From Antarctobacter albus (lineage in GTDB: Bacteria; Pseudomonadota; Alphaproteobacteria; Rhodobacterales; Rhodobacteraceae): DNA of 64,000 bases. The stretch lies in assembly GCF_900101505.1 (NCBI RefSeq), contig NZ_FMZI01000003.1, positions 248,001 to 312,000 on the forward strand, in the 5' to 3' direction. Position numbers and translations under genes: made by a program. Below are positions 27,832 to 35,776 of the stretch, one piece after another; position 1 is the stretch's first letter; every line of letters starts with the position of its first letter. The notes under the pieces are model-generated. The model had not been told where the DNA came from. It saw only the letters and a list, made by a program, of their open reading frames with translations, and did not search any database.

Positions 27832-27865
27832 AAACGCCCGACCGTCAGGCCGGGCGTTTCGCGTT
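27832..27865 (+). terminator. Terminator after the 43-residue ORF
   Basis: A 9-base stem (AAACGCCCG and its complement) with a 10-base loop is followed by GCGTTTT. It lies 40 bases after the ORF stop, between convergent genes. Confidence 0.75.
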
Positions 27866-27891
27866 TTAGGATGCGGTTCAGCCACGAATAA

Positions 27892-27913
27892 CGCCCGGCC
27901 TTTCGACCGGGCG
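27892..27913 (-). terminator. Hairpin after the decarboxylase gene
   Basis: A stem of CGCCCGG with CCGGGCG and an 8-base loop begins 28 bases after the decarboxylase stop on the minus strand and is followed by a short T-containing stretch (TTATT). Confidence 0.55.
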
Positions 27914-27941
27914 CGTCAGTGCCTGGGGGTGCCCCGCCGTG

Positions 27942-29105
27942 TCAGATCACCACCACGTCCAGCGGCGGGAACCCGTTGAACCCGATCGACGCATAGGTCG
28001 AGGTATAGGCGCCGCAATTGCGGATCACGATCCGGTCGCCTGCCGCCAGGCCGACGGGCAGTTGCACCGGTTGCTTTTCATAAAGAACGTCCGCGCTGTC
28101 GCAGCTCGGACCCGCCAGGATGCAGGAACCCATCGGCTCGAAATCCTTGTCGGTCACGAACTGGTAGCGGATCGCCTCGTCCATCGTCTCGGCCAGGCCC
28201 GAGAACTTGCCGATGTCCAGGTAGACCCAGCGGTGCAGGTCGTTCTCGGTCTTGCGCGACACCAGCAGCACCTCGGCGGAAATCGCGCCGCATTCCGCCA
28301 CCAGCCCGCGGCCGGGCTCTGCCATGATCCGCGGCACATCGCCGAAACGCGCGCGCACCAGCCTCATGACCTCACCCGCATAGGCCTCGGGACCCTGCAC
28401 CGACTGGCCGTAATAGGCCGGGAAGCCGCCGCCGATGTTCAGCAGGTCCAGTTCGAAACCGGCCTCCTGCGCCGCGTGCCAGACCTTTGCGACCTCGTCC
28501 AGGACCGGCGCCCACATCGCGGCCCGTCGGGTCTGCGACCCGACGTGGAAGGACAGGCCCACCGGACGCAGGCCAAGCATGACCGCGCGGCCCATCAGGT
28601 CCAGCGCCATTTCCGGTGCGCAGCCGAACTTCCGCGACAGCGGCCAGTCGGCTTCGGTCGCCATGACGAGAAGGCGGATGTAGACCTGCGCGCCGGGGGC
28701 GTTGCGCGCGATCTTGACCAGCTCTTCCTCGGCATCCGCGGCAAAGAGATCGACACCGGCCTCAAAGGCCCAGGCGATATCCGCCGGGCGCTTCACGGTG
28801 TTGCCAAAGCTGATCTCATGCGGCTCTGCACCGGCGGCAAGGCACATCTCGATCTCGGGGCGGCTGGCCGCGTCGAAACGCGATCCGGCGGCCACGAGCG
28901 TCGACAGGATTTCCGGCGCCGGGTTTGCCTTGACGGCGTAGTGGATGCGCGCGCGACCCAGGCCCTGTGCCAGGGCTGCGTACTGACGGGCGACCACTTC
29001 GGTGTCCAGGACCAGCGTCGGACGGTTGAAACGATGTGCGAGGATGTGGCGCTCGGCACGGGACAGAGTATCGCGGGCGGACAGCCCGGCGGCAAAAGCG
29101 TTCAT
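27942..29105 (-). CDS. speC: PLP-dependent ornithine-type decarboxylase (group IV, alanine-racemase fold)
   Basis: This 387-residue enzyme should decarboxylate ornithine (or lysine) to putrescine (or cadaverine). The PLP-binding Lys is Lys59 in HYAVKANPAPE, followed by SRFDAASRPEIE, the SFGN segment and GGGFPAYY, and the active-site Cys from the neighbouring subunit occurs in GPSCDSAD. The start at 29105 follows GGAG; a 4-residue longer form needs a TTG start. The size matches the eukaryote-like ODC of alphaproteobacteria. It is divergent from the small membrane protein gene at 29432. Confidence 0.9.
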   Translation of the reverse strand: MNAFAAGLSARDTLSRAERHILAHRFNRPTLVLDTEVVARQYAALAQGLGRARIHYAVKANPAPEILSTLVAAGSRFDAASRPEIEMCLAAGAEPHEISFGNTVKRPADIAWAFEAGVDLFAADAEEELVKIARNAPGAQVYIRLLVMATEADWPLSRKFGCAPEMALDLMGRAVMLGLRPVGLSFHVGSQTRRAAMWAPVLDEVAKVWHAAQEAGFELDLLNIGGGFPAYYGQSVQGPEAYAGEVMRLVRARFGDVPRIMAEPGRGLVAECGAISAEVLLVSRKTENDLHRWVYLDIGKFSGLAETMDEAIRYQFVTDKDFEPMGSCILAGPSCDSADVLYEKQPVQLPVGLAAGDRIVIRNCGAYTSTYASIGFNGFPPLDVVVI

Positions 29106-29431
29106 GGTCATCTCCAATCAGACCCGGCCATTCCGGTTTCCCGGCGCAGACCGCTCAGTTCCAAGGGAGACGTTACCGTCGCTACGTAACCGCGTGGGTG
29201 CTGTTGCCCACCTCGACAGAGGTGCGTGCGTTGGCGTCTATGGCCGCGCATATGGGGCAGGGGCTCGAGTCGATCAAGACATAAATTCGGCTCGGACTCA
29301 TTTTTTCCGGTCGGGGAGACAGCGGGCCGCGCGTTGCATTATTCGGACCTTTCCGGCGGGGCTTCGACGTTGGCAGACGGCTTGGCAGGGGCGGGCTTTT
29401 CGCCCGCTCGTCCTGGGGTTACACGGAGGCC
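29106..29431. other. 326-base gap between the decarboxylase and the small membrane protein
   Basis: No gene is recognised. It holds a short inverted repeat GTTAC-N9-GTAAC at 29172-29190, about 67 bases upstream of the decarboxylase start, which could be an operator, and a small hairpin with a T-rich loop near 29390-29412 (GGGCGGGCTTTTCGCCCG). Promoters for the divergent genes must lie here. Confidence 0.4.
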
Positions 29432-29635
29432 ATGTTCGTCGTCATCGGCCTCATCATCGCCTTTGTCCTGATCGCGGTCTTTTCCAACCGCGCCACGCGG
29501 TATTGCCGCTGGCGCGAACGGCGCGGCGCCGCGAGCAGCACATGGAGCTGCATCCATTGCGGGGCGCAGGTACAGGGCCTGCGCGGTGTGCCGCCGAAAG
29601 ACTGCCACAGGGACCGGGCGCCGCCCCGGGGCTGA
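29432..29635 (+). CDS. Small membrane protein with a CxxC motif
   Basis: This 67-residue protein begins MFVVIGLIIAFVLIAVFSNR, one membrane segment, followed by a basic stretch and CIHCGAQVQG, which looks like half of a zinc ribbon with a later Cys (PKDC). An ACGGAGGCC ribosome site precedes the ATG. I do not recognise a named family. It lies 54 bases ahead of the DUF1989 gene on the same strand. Confidence 0.65.
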   Translation: MFVVIGLIIAFVLIAVFSNRATRYCRWRERRGAASSTWSCIHCGAQVQGLRGVPPKDCHRDRAPPRG

Positions 29636-29689
29636 ACGCGCTTGCCAATCCGGCTTCCCGCGTCTTCACTCCGCCCCGAAAGGAGCCAC

Positions 29690-30541
29690 ATGATGACCCA
29701 GCCCCCCGCCGATGCCCAGGCCCGCCGTGCCATACCCCCGGTGATCTGCTATCCCACGGAAACACTGCCGCAGCCTGACCTTCCGCTCTACCGCGCCGCA
29801 CTGTCCGGCGCGGAGGTCACGGACACCACCCTGGCTCCGCCCCGCGACGCCTGCAGCTTTTCCGTTCCTGCCGGGCATTTCTTCCGCATCAGTTCGGTCG
29901 ATGGGCCCCAGGTCGGGGACCTGAACCTCTGGAACGCCCATGACCTGACCGAGCGTTTCTACTCCGGCAAGACCCGCGCCCTGCACGGCACCCATGTCAC
30001 CACCGGCGACCGGCTCTGGTCCAGCTTTCCCACGTTGCGCCCGCTTGCCACCGTGGTCGAGGACAGCCTTGACTGGTACGGCATCGACGCATTCGGCGGC
30101 TCGGTCCATGACGTGATCGGCACCCGCTGCGATCCCTACACCGGCAACCTGTTGTCGGGCACACAGTACCACCACTGTTGCCACTCCAACCTGACCCGCG
30201 CGCTGGCCGAGGCCCGGGATCTGCCGCTGCACGAGGCAGAGCGCCACGTCCACGACGTTCTCAACGTCTTCATGTGCACCGGGTTCACCCGCGACACCGG
30301 GCAATATTTCATGAAGGCCAGCCCGGTCCGCCCCGGCGATCATCTGACCTTCTTCGCCGAGATCGACCTCCTGGGCGCGCTCAGCGCCTGCCCGGGCGGG
30401 GACTGCTCGTCAGAGCACAGCTCCGATGCAGCCGCCTGCTACCCGCTCAAGGTCGAGGTTCTGACGCCTGCGGCGGGCGCATTGGGCGGTTGGCAGAGCC
30501 CGCAGGTCAACGGCTATAACCGCACACATGGCACGGACTGA
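29690..30541 (+). CDS. DUF1989 (urea carboxylase-associated-like) protein
   Basis: This 283-residue protein matches the DUF1989 family found beside urea amidolyase and amine-metabolism genes. The features VPAGHFFRISSVDGPQVGDLN, HVTTGDRLWSSF, a Cys in GTRCDPYTG and the YHHCCHSNL cluster are likely metal-binding or catalytic. Two ATG codons stand in tandem after AAGGAG; 29690 or 29693 could be used. No urea carboxylase gene is adjacent. The stand-alone position next to a decarboxylase and deoD suggests nitrogen-compound metabolism. Confidence 0.8.
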   Translation: MMTQPPADAQARRAIPPVICYPTETLPQPDLPLYRAALSGAEVTDTTLAPPRDACSFSVPAGHFFRISSVDGPQVGDLNLWNAHDLTERFYSGKTRALHGTHVTTGDRLWSSFPTLRPLATVVEDSLDWYGIDAFGGSVHDVIGTRCDPYTGNLLSGTQYHHCCHSNLTRALAEARDLPLHEAERHVHDVLNVFMCTGFTRDTGQYFMKASPVRPGDHLTFFAEIDLLGALSACPGGDCSSEHSSDAAACYPLKVEVLTPAAGALGGWQSPQVNGYNRTHGTD

Positions 30542-30582
30542 CCGGCTGCCTGTTTCTTTGGGCTGAAAATACCTCGGGGAGC

Positions 30583-30602
30583 GCGAGGGGCTGGCCCCTC
30601 GC
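30583..30602 (+). terminator. Terminator of the DUF1989 gene
   Basis: GCGAGGGG pairs with CCCCTCGC around a 4-base loop and is followed by ATTTCCTTTT. It lies 41 bases after the stop and close to the convergent deoD end. Confidence 0.7.
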
Positions 30603-30654
30603 ATTTCCTTTTGGTCATCCGCGCCGGGCAGGGCGGCGTCCCCCCGCCAAGCCG

Positions 30655-31359
30655 TCATGCAAAGGCGGCTTCCAGCGCGATTTCCACCATCTCGCCAAAC
30701 GAGCTTTCGCGTTCGTCCGACGACAGGGCCGCGCCCGTCGGCAGGTGGTCCGAGACCGTCAGCACCGCCAGCGCCCGCGCCCCGAACCGTGCGGCCACCG
30801 TGTATAGTTCCGCCGCCTCCATCTCGACCGCCAGGACGCCGTGGCGCACCATCTGGTCGTTCAGGTCCTGACGCTCGTCGTAGAACACGTCCGAGGAATA
30901 GATCCCGCCGACATGGGTCGTGACTCCATGTCCGCGCGCCGCCGCAACCGCCCGTTCCAGCAATCCGAAATCCGCGCAGGGCGCGAAATTCAATTCCCGG
31001 AAAAAGCCACTGGATGGAGTGGAAAGCGTGGTCGAAGTCATAGCGATCACGATATCGCGCAGCCCGACATGATCCTGCATCCCGCCACATGACCCGATGC
31101 GGATCAGCGTTTTCGCGCCGTAGTCGCGGATCAGTTCATTGGCATAGATCGACAGGCTGGGCATTCCCATGCCCGATCCCTGTATCGTGACCCGGTGTCC
31201 TTGCCATGTGCCGGTGAATCCCGACATGCCGCGGACATCGTTTATGCAGGTGGCGTTTTGCAGAAAGTTTTCCGCCGCCCATTTCGCGCGGCGGGGGTCT
31301 CCGGGCATCAGTACCGTTTCCGCGATGTCTCCGGGCGCGGCCCCGATATGGATCGTCAT
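30655..31359 (-). CDS. deoD: Purine-nucleoside phosphorylase (DeoD type)
   Basis: This 234-residue hexameric-type enzyme splits purine nucleosides with phosphate. The N-terminus [27 protein letters not shown] carries the family's phosphate-site [12 protein letters not shown] is the phosphate-binding turn, VEMEAAELY binds the ribose, and the Asp for base binding is in SDHLPTG. It begins one base after the stop of the H-NS-like gene, so the two are probably co-transcribed. Confidence 0.94.
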   Translation of the reverse strand: MTIHIGAAPGDIAETVLMPGDPRRAKWAAENFLQNATCINDVRGMSGFTGTWQGHRVTIQGSGMGMPSLSIYANELIRDYGAKTLIRIGSCGGMQDHVGLRDIVIAMTSTTLSTPSSGFFRELNFAPCADFGLLERAVAAARGHGVTTHVGGIYSSDVFYDERQDLNDQMVRHGVLAVEMEAAELYTVAARFGARALAVLTVSDHLPTGAALSSDERESSFGEMVEIALEAAFA

Positions 31360-31360
31360 C

Positions 31361-31669
31361 TCAAAGTGCGAGATCGTCGAGCGTCTTGCCTTCTTCGAGC
31401 GCCGCGATCACCCAGTTGGGTTTGCGGCCACGGCCCGTCCAGGTTTGCGAGGGATCGGCCGGATTCGCGTATTTCGGCGCGCCCTTGCTGCCTTTGGGTC
31501 CGGCATCCAGAACCTCGTCCAGCGAGAAACCGAATTCTTTCGCGGCCTTTTCCGCCGCGCGTTTCGCCTCTGCGCGGCGGCGCGCATCGACCGATTTCAG
31601 GGCTTTTTGAGCGTCGGAAATCAATTTCTGAAGTTCATCACGCGAAAGAGCTTCCAGATCGATATCCAT
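31361..31669 (-). CDS. H-NS-like nucleoid protein
   Basis: This 102-residue DNA-binding protein has an N-terminal coiled-coil dimerisation helix ([20 protein letters not shown]...) and a C-terminal DNA-binding loop with [11 protein letters not shown], the signature of H-NS family proteins including Rhodobacter HvrA. Such proteins bind AT-rich DNA and silence horizontally acquired genes. It directly precedes deoD. Its upstream region is AT-rich and may allow autoregulation. Confidence 0.88.
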   Translation of the reverse strand: MDIDLEALSRDELQKLISDAQKALKSVDARRRAEAKRAAEKAAKEFGFSLDEVLDAGPKGSKGAPKYANPADPSQTWTGRGRKPNWVIAALEEGKTLDDLAL

Positions 31670-31864
31670 GTCTTTTCTCCGTTTTTCAAGATTGGCGGGT
31701 TCTCCACCCGATTTTGACAGCTTTCAACTGCTATTTTGTGTCAAAATATGGTGAGTCAAGCGCGCGCCGTAGCGTAACGAATTTTCGATATGCCGGGCGG
31801 CGGTTTTCTTCCTATTTCGAAAGCTGTCAAAGACCTGACGCGATATGGCGGCAGATGTAAATGG

Positions 31865-31895
31865 AAAAGGCCCCGCCAGTAGCGCGGGGCCTTTT
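31865..31895 (-). terminator. Rho-independent terminator of ecm
   Basis: A perfect 12-base stem (AAAAGGCCCCGC and its complement) with a 7-base loop starts 33 bases after the ecm stop; the minus strand reads through it into TTTTCC. It may also work for plus-strand transcripts. Confidence 0.85.
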
Positions 31896-31928
31896 CAAAG
31901 GATCATGTCCGATTTTCGGAATATCTGC

Positions 31929-33902
31929 CTATTCGGCGGCGACAGAGGCCGGATCGACCAGGGTCACGATATCGCGCATGATCGTGTTCAACTCGAAGTC
32001 CTTGGGGGTATAGACCTGCGCCACGCCCATGCCTTTCAGGCGCCGGGCGTCCTCGTCGGGAATGATCCCACCGACGATCACCGGCACATGGCCCAGCCCC
32101 TCGGTGCGCATCCGGGTCATCAGGTCCTCGACCAGCGGGATATGGCTGCCCGACAGGATCGACAGGCCGACCACATGCGCGCCGTCCTTGGCGGCCTCGA
32201 CGATCTGTTCCGGGGTCAGGCGGATGCCCTCGTAGTCGATCTCCATGCCGCAATCCCGGGCGCGAAAGGCGATCTGCTCGGCGCCGTTGGAATGTCCGTC
32301 CAGTCCCGGCTTGCCCACAAGGAAGCGCAGCCGCTTGCCCAGCTTGTCGCTGACCGCGTCCACGGCGTCGCGCAGGTCGTCCAGCCCCTCGGTCTTGTTC
32401 GACACCGACCGCGACACGCCTGTCGGGCCGCGATACTCGCCAAAGACGCTGCGCATCTGCGCCGCCCATTCCCCCGTTGTGACACCCGCCTTGGCGCAGG
32501 CGATCGAGGCCGGCATGACGTTCTCGCCCGCGGCTGCCGCCGCGCGCAGGTCGGCCAGGGCGGCCTTGACCGCCGTGTCGTCGCGTTCCGCCCGCCAGGC
32601 GTTGAGTCGCCCGATCTGGTCCTGTTCCACCGCCGGGTCGACGGTCATGATGCCGCCGTCCTCGTCCATCAGCGGGCTGGGTTCGCCCTGCTGGAACTTG
32701 TTGACCCCCACGACCGTGGTCTCGCCGCGCTCGATCCGGTTCAGGCGTTCGGCGTTACTGTCGACCAGGCGGCCCTTCATGTATTCGATCGCCTCGACGG
32801 CGCCGCCCATGCCGTCGATCAGGGACAGCTCGTGCCGCGCGCCCTCTTTGAGCGCCTCGACCTTGGCATCCACCGCCGGGTTGCCGTCAAAGAGGTCGTC
32901 GAACTCCAGCAGGTCGGTTTCATAGGCCATGATCTGCTGCATCCGCATCGACCATTGCTGATCCCAGGGGCGGGGCAGGCCAAGCGCCTCGTTCCAGGCC
33001 GGCAGCTGCACTGCGCGGGCACGGGCCTTTTTCGACAGGGTGACGGCCAGCATCTCGATCAGGATGCGGTAGACGTTGTTTTCCGGCTGCTGCTCGGTCA
33101 GGCCAAGGCTGTTGACCTGCACGCCATAGCGGAACCGGCGGTATTTCGGGTCTTCAACGCCATAGCGCGTGGCGCAGATCTCGTCCCAGAGGTCGACGAA
33201 GGCGCGCATCTTGCACATCTCGGTCACGAAACGGATGCCCGCGTTCACGAAAAAGCTGATCCGCCCGACCAGCCGGGGGAAATCCTCTGCGGGGACGCGG
33301 GTCTTCAGCTCGTCCAGAACCGCCGTGGCCGTGGCCAGCGCAAATGCCAGTTCCTGCTCAGGTGTCGCCCCCGCCTCTTGCAGGTGGTAGGAACAGACGT
33401 TCATCGGGTTCCACTTGGGCACGTTGGTATAGCAGTACTCTGCCACGTCTCCGATCAGCTTCAGGCTGGGTTTCGGCGGGCAGATGTAGGTGCCGCGGCT
33501 CAGGTATTCCTTGATCAGGTCGTTCTGCACCGTGCCCTGCAGCTTGGACACATCCGCGCCCTGTTCCTCGGCCACCGCGATGTAAAGCGACAAGAGCCAG
33601 GGTGCCGTCGCGTTGATCGTCATCGAGGTGTTCATCTGTTCCAGCGGGATCTCGTCGAACAGCGTGCGCATGTCGCCCAGGTGGCAGACAGGCACACCCA
33701 CCTTGCCGACCTCACCCTTGGCCAGGATGTGGTCGCTGTCGTAGCCCGTCTGCGTCGGCAGGTCGAAAGCCACGGAAAGCCCGGTCTGCCCCTTGGCAAG
33801 ATTGTTGCGGTATAGCGCGTTCGAGGCCTGTGCCGTGGAGTGGCCCGCATAGGTGCGGATCAACCAGGGCTTGTCGCGGGGCGGCATCTGGGTCTCGGTC
33901 AT
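31929..33902 (-). CDS. ecm: Ethylmalonyl-CoA mutase
   Basis: This 657-residue adenosylcobalamin-dependent mutase converts (2R)-ethylmalonyl-CoA to methylsuccinyl-CoA. The substrate-binding barrel begins KPWLIRTYAGHSTAQ and the cobalamin-binding C-terminal domain shows GLDGHSNGAEQ, whose His ligates cobalt, followed by VVGLSILSGSHIP. It is a single-chain form without separate alpha and beta subunits, about the size of known Ecm and shorter than methylmalonyl-CoA mutase. Substrate assignment is supported by ccr nearby. The start has GGAGG 6 bases upstream. Confidence 0.9.
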   Translation of the reverse strand: MTETQMPPRDKPWLIRTYAGHSTAQASNALYRNNLAKGQTGLSVAFDLPTQTGYDSDHILAKGEVGKVGVPVCHLGDMRTLFDEIPLEQMNTSMTINATAPWLLSLYIAVAEEQGADVSKLQGTVQNDLIKEYLSRGTYICPPKPSLKLIGDVAEYCYTNVPKWNPMNVCSYHLQEAGATPEQELAFALATATAVLDELKTRVPAEDFPRLVGRISFFVNAGIRFVTEMCKMRAFVDLWDEICATRYGVEDPKYRRFRYGVQVNSLGLTEQQPENNVYRILIEMLAVTLSKKARARAVQLPAWNEALGLPRPWDQQWSMRMQQIMAYETDLLEFDDLFDGNPAVDAKVEALKEGARHELSLIDGMGGAVEAIEYMKGRLVDSNAERLNRIERGETTVVGVNKFQQGEPSPLMDEDGGIMTVDPAVEQDQIGRLNAWRAERDDTAVKAALADLRAAAAAGENVMPASIACAKAGVTTGEWAAQMRSVFGEYRGPTGVSRSVSNKTEGLDDLRDAVDAVSDKLGKRLRFLVGKPGLDGHSNGAEQIAFRARDCGMEIDYEGIRLTPEQIVEAAKDGAHVVGLSILSGSHIPLVEDLMTRMRTEGLGHVPVIVGGIIPDEDARRLKGMGVAQVYTPKDFELNTIMRDIVTLVDPASVAAE

Positions 33903-33930
33903 CGGGGCCTCCGTGGCGTGAATCGTTGTT

Positions 33931-33945
33931 CGCAATCTTGTTGCG
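33931..33945. promoter_or_regulatory. CGCAA-N5-TTGCG inverted repeat upstream of ecm
   Basis: A perfect 5-base inverted repeat with a 5-base spacer lies 28 bases upstream of the ecm ATG. Related GCAA/TTGC dyads occur upstream of ccr and mcl2. A common regulator, for example of the ScfR/RamB type known for this pathway in relatives, is a hypothesis only. Confidence 0.35.
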
Positions 33946-34098
33946 TCCGGATTGGGATACGCGAAAGATTATGTCGCTGTCAATTCGCCGCGTCGCAGCG
34001 CGAGCAGATGCAGCATAGGCGAGGTGCCAGGGCGCGGGAAAGCACGTTGGTCGCGCAGGCCCTGCCTTGCCGGAGGCCGGAAGGGGCGGGCTGACGGG

Positions 34099-34145
34099 TT
34101 TTGTACAAAATGCTGGAAACGGCGTACGTTTTGTACAAAACGTAC
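34099..34145. promoter_or_regulatory. Two TTTTGTACAAAA palindromes upstream of the acyltransferase
   Basis: Identical 12-base palindromes start at 34099 and 34129, exactly 30 bases apart. The second is the core of a perfect 22-base palindrome (34124-34145) whose half is GTACGTTTTGT. They lie 53-100 bases upstream of the acyltransferase ATG in the divergent region shared with ecm. This looks like an operator for a dimeric repressor, unidentified. Confidence 0.65.
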
Positions 34146-34198
34146 AAAGCTCCGGTCGGGCTTGTCGTGGGCCTCATGGCCTGCAAAAGTCCCTCGGA

Positions 34199-35542
34199 AT
34201 GACCGCACCCGTCACCCTTCCGCTCTGGCTGTTTGCCCTGATCTTCGCCTTTGCCGCGGTGAGTTTCGCGACCCATTTCCTGTTTCCTTCCGTGCGCTGG
34301 TTCCTGCGCAGACGGCTGGAAAAGGCCGTGGCGCGGCTGAACGAACGGCTGGAACGGCCCATCGAACCCTTCCGCCTTTTGCGTCGCTATGACCTGATCC
34401 AGCGCCTGCTCTATCACCCTGAGGTGACGCAGGCGATTGTCGAGTACGCCGCCAAGAACGGGGTGCGCGAAGACGTGGCCTTTGAAAAGGCCCGCCGCTA
34501 TGCCCGTGAAATCGTTCCGTCCTTCTCTGCCTTCACCTATTTCGGGCTGGGTCTGCGTGGGGCGCGCTGGCTGTCGAACACGCTGTACCGCGTGCGACTG
34601 GGTCACCACGAGGCCGACGCCCTGAGCACAATCGACCCCGAGGCGACGGTGATCTTCGTCATGAATCACCGCTCGAACATGGACTATGTCCTGGTCACCC
34701 ACCTTGCGGCCAACCGGTCGGCCCTGTCCTACGCGGTGGGAGAGTGGGCGCAGGTTTGGCCATTGTCGCAACTGATCCGCGCGATGGGGGCCTATTTCAT
34801 CCGGCGCAAGTCGAGGGACGCGCTCTATCGCAAGGTCTTGCGGCGCTATGTGCAGATGGCCACAAGCGGCGGTGTTACCCAGGCGATTTTCCCTGAAGGC
34901 GGGCTAAGTCTCGACGGTGCTCTGGCCGAGCCGAAGGTCGGCTTGCTGTCCTATATCCTCGACGATCTCGACCTTGCCGCGCGGGACGTGGTTTTTGTTC
35001 CCGTGGGTCTGAACTATGACCGGGTGCTCGAGGACAAGGTCCTGACGAAAGCCGATCAAAGCGGGACGCGGCGTTTCGATGCCTCTGTCAGTCGCGTGAT
35101 CCGGGGGGTGTTCCACCAGTTCTGGCTGCGTATGACGGGGCGCTTCCACCGCTTTGGCTATGCGGCGGTCAGCTTTGGTGCGCCGCTGTCGCTGAGGGCC
35201 AATGTTCCGCTGGCGGGGGACGCGACGGACCTCGCGCGCGACCTGATGTCCCGGATCGCCCGCATCGTCCCTGTGCTGCCGGTGCCACTGGTCGCCTACC
35301 TGCTGATGCGGGGTCCGCAAAGCCGTGCGGATCTGGCAGCGGCCTTTTCCGCCGCGCTCGATGCGCTGCCGGATGCGCATGTCCACCTGCCGCGCAACAG
35401 CAGGGACTATGCCGTCGAAGTGGGCCTGCGAGCCCTGATCGAACGCGGCATCGTGCACGAGCAGGATGGCCGTCTTGCCATCGTCCCCGACCAGGCCGCG
35501 CTGGCCAACTATTACGCGCGTTCCATCGAACACCTGTTCTAA
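34199..35542 (+). CDS. Glycerophosphate acyltransferase-family membrane protein (PlsB/PlsC-like)
   Basis: This 447-residue protein has an N-terminal membrane segment (about residues 5-25), a helical region and an acyltransferase domain with NHRSNMDYVL (HX4D) near residue 160 and FPEGG about 70 residues further on. The long C-terminal extension and the HX4D spacing suit a glycerol-3-phosphate or lysophosphatidate acyltransferase. It sits between ecm and ccr, so it is probably expressed with acyl-CoA metabolism. The start has only a weak ribosome site; the upstream in-frame extension would run across the operator and is not used. Confidence 0.75.
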   Translation: MTAPVTLPLWLFALIFAFAAVSFATHFLFPSVRWFLRRRLEKAVARLNERLERPIEPFRLLRRYDLIQRLLYHPEVTQAIVEYAAKNGVREDVAFEKARRYAREIVPSFSAFTYFGLGLRGARWLSNTLYRVRLGHHEADALSTIDPEATVIFVMNHRSNMDYVLVTHLAANRSALSYAVGEWAQVWPLSQLIRAMGAYFIRRKSRDALYRKVLRRYVQMATSGGVTQAIFPEGGLSLDGALAEPKVGLLSYILDDLDLAARDVVFVPVGLNYDRVLEDKVLTKADQSGTRRFDASVSRVIRGVFHQFWLRMTGRFHRFGYAAVSFGAPLSLRANVPLAGDATDLARDLMSRIARIVPVLPVPLVAYLLMRGPQSRADLAAAFSAALDALPDAHVHLPRNSRDYAVEVGLRALIERGIVHEQDGRLAIVPDQAALANYYARSIEHLF

Positions 35543-35678
35543 TCCGATCTCATGCCACCCTCTTTTGGCTGCTCGCAGGTTCTGGCCTGCGGGTTCTGCA
35601 GGCGTGTCATGCTGCAGGCGCATTGGGATTTCTGCAGTTGCTGGGTCATAAAATTACAAAATCTGGACAAATGATGTT

Positions 35679-35690
35679 GCAATGTTGCGC
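35679..35690. promoter_or_regulatory. GCAA/TTGC dyad upstream of ccr
   Basis: GCAATGTTGC (35679-35688) is a dyad of GCAA and TTGC with a 2-base spacer, and the overlapping 10-mer AATGTTGCGC (35681-35690) recurs, inverted, just upstream of mcl2 (19963-19972). It ends 86 bases before the ccr start. Its role is a hypothesis. Confidence 0.35.
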
Positions 35691-35776
35691 AGCGACGAAT
35701 ATTCCAAGGGTCAGCCCCGCGATTCTGCGCCGCAGAACCGGTCCGAACATCAACACTGGCTTAACAGGAGGCCGTC

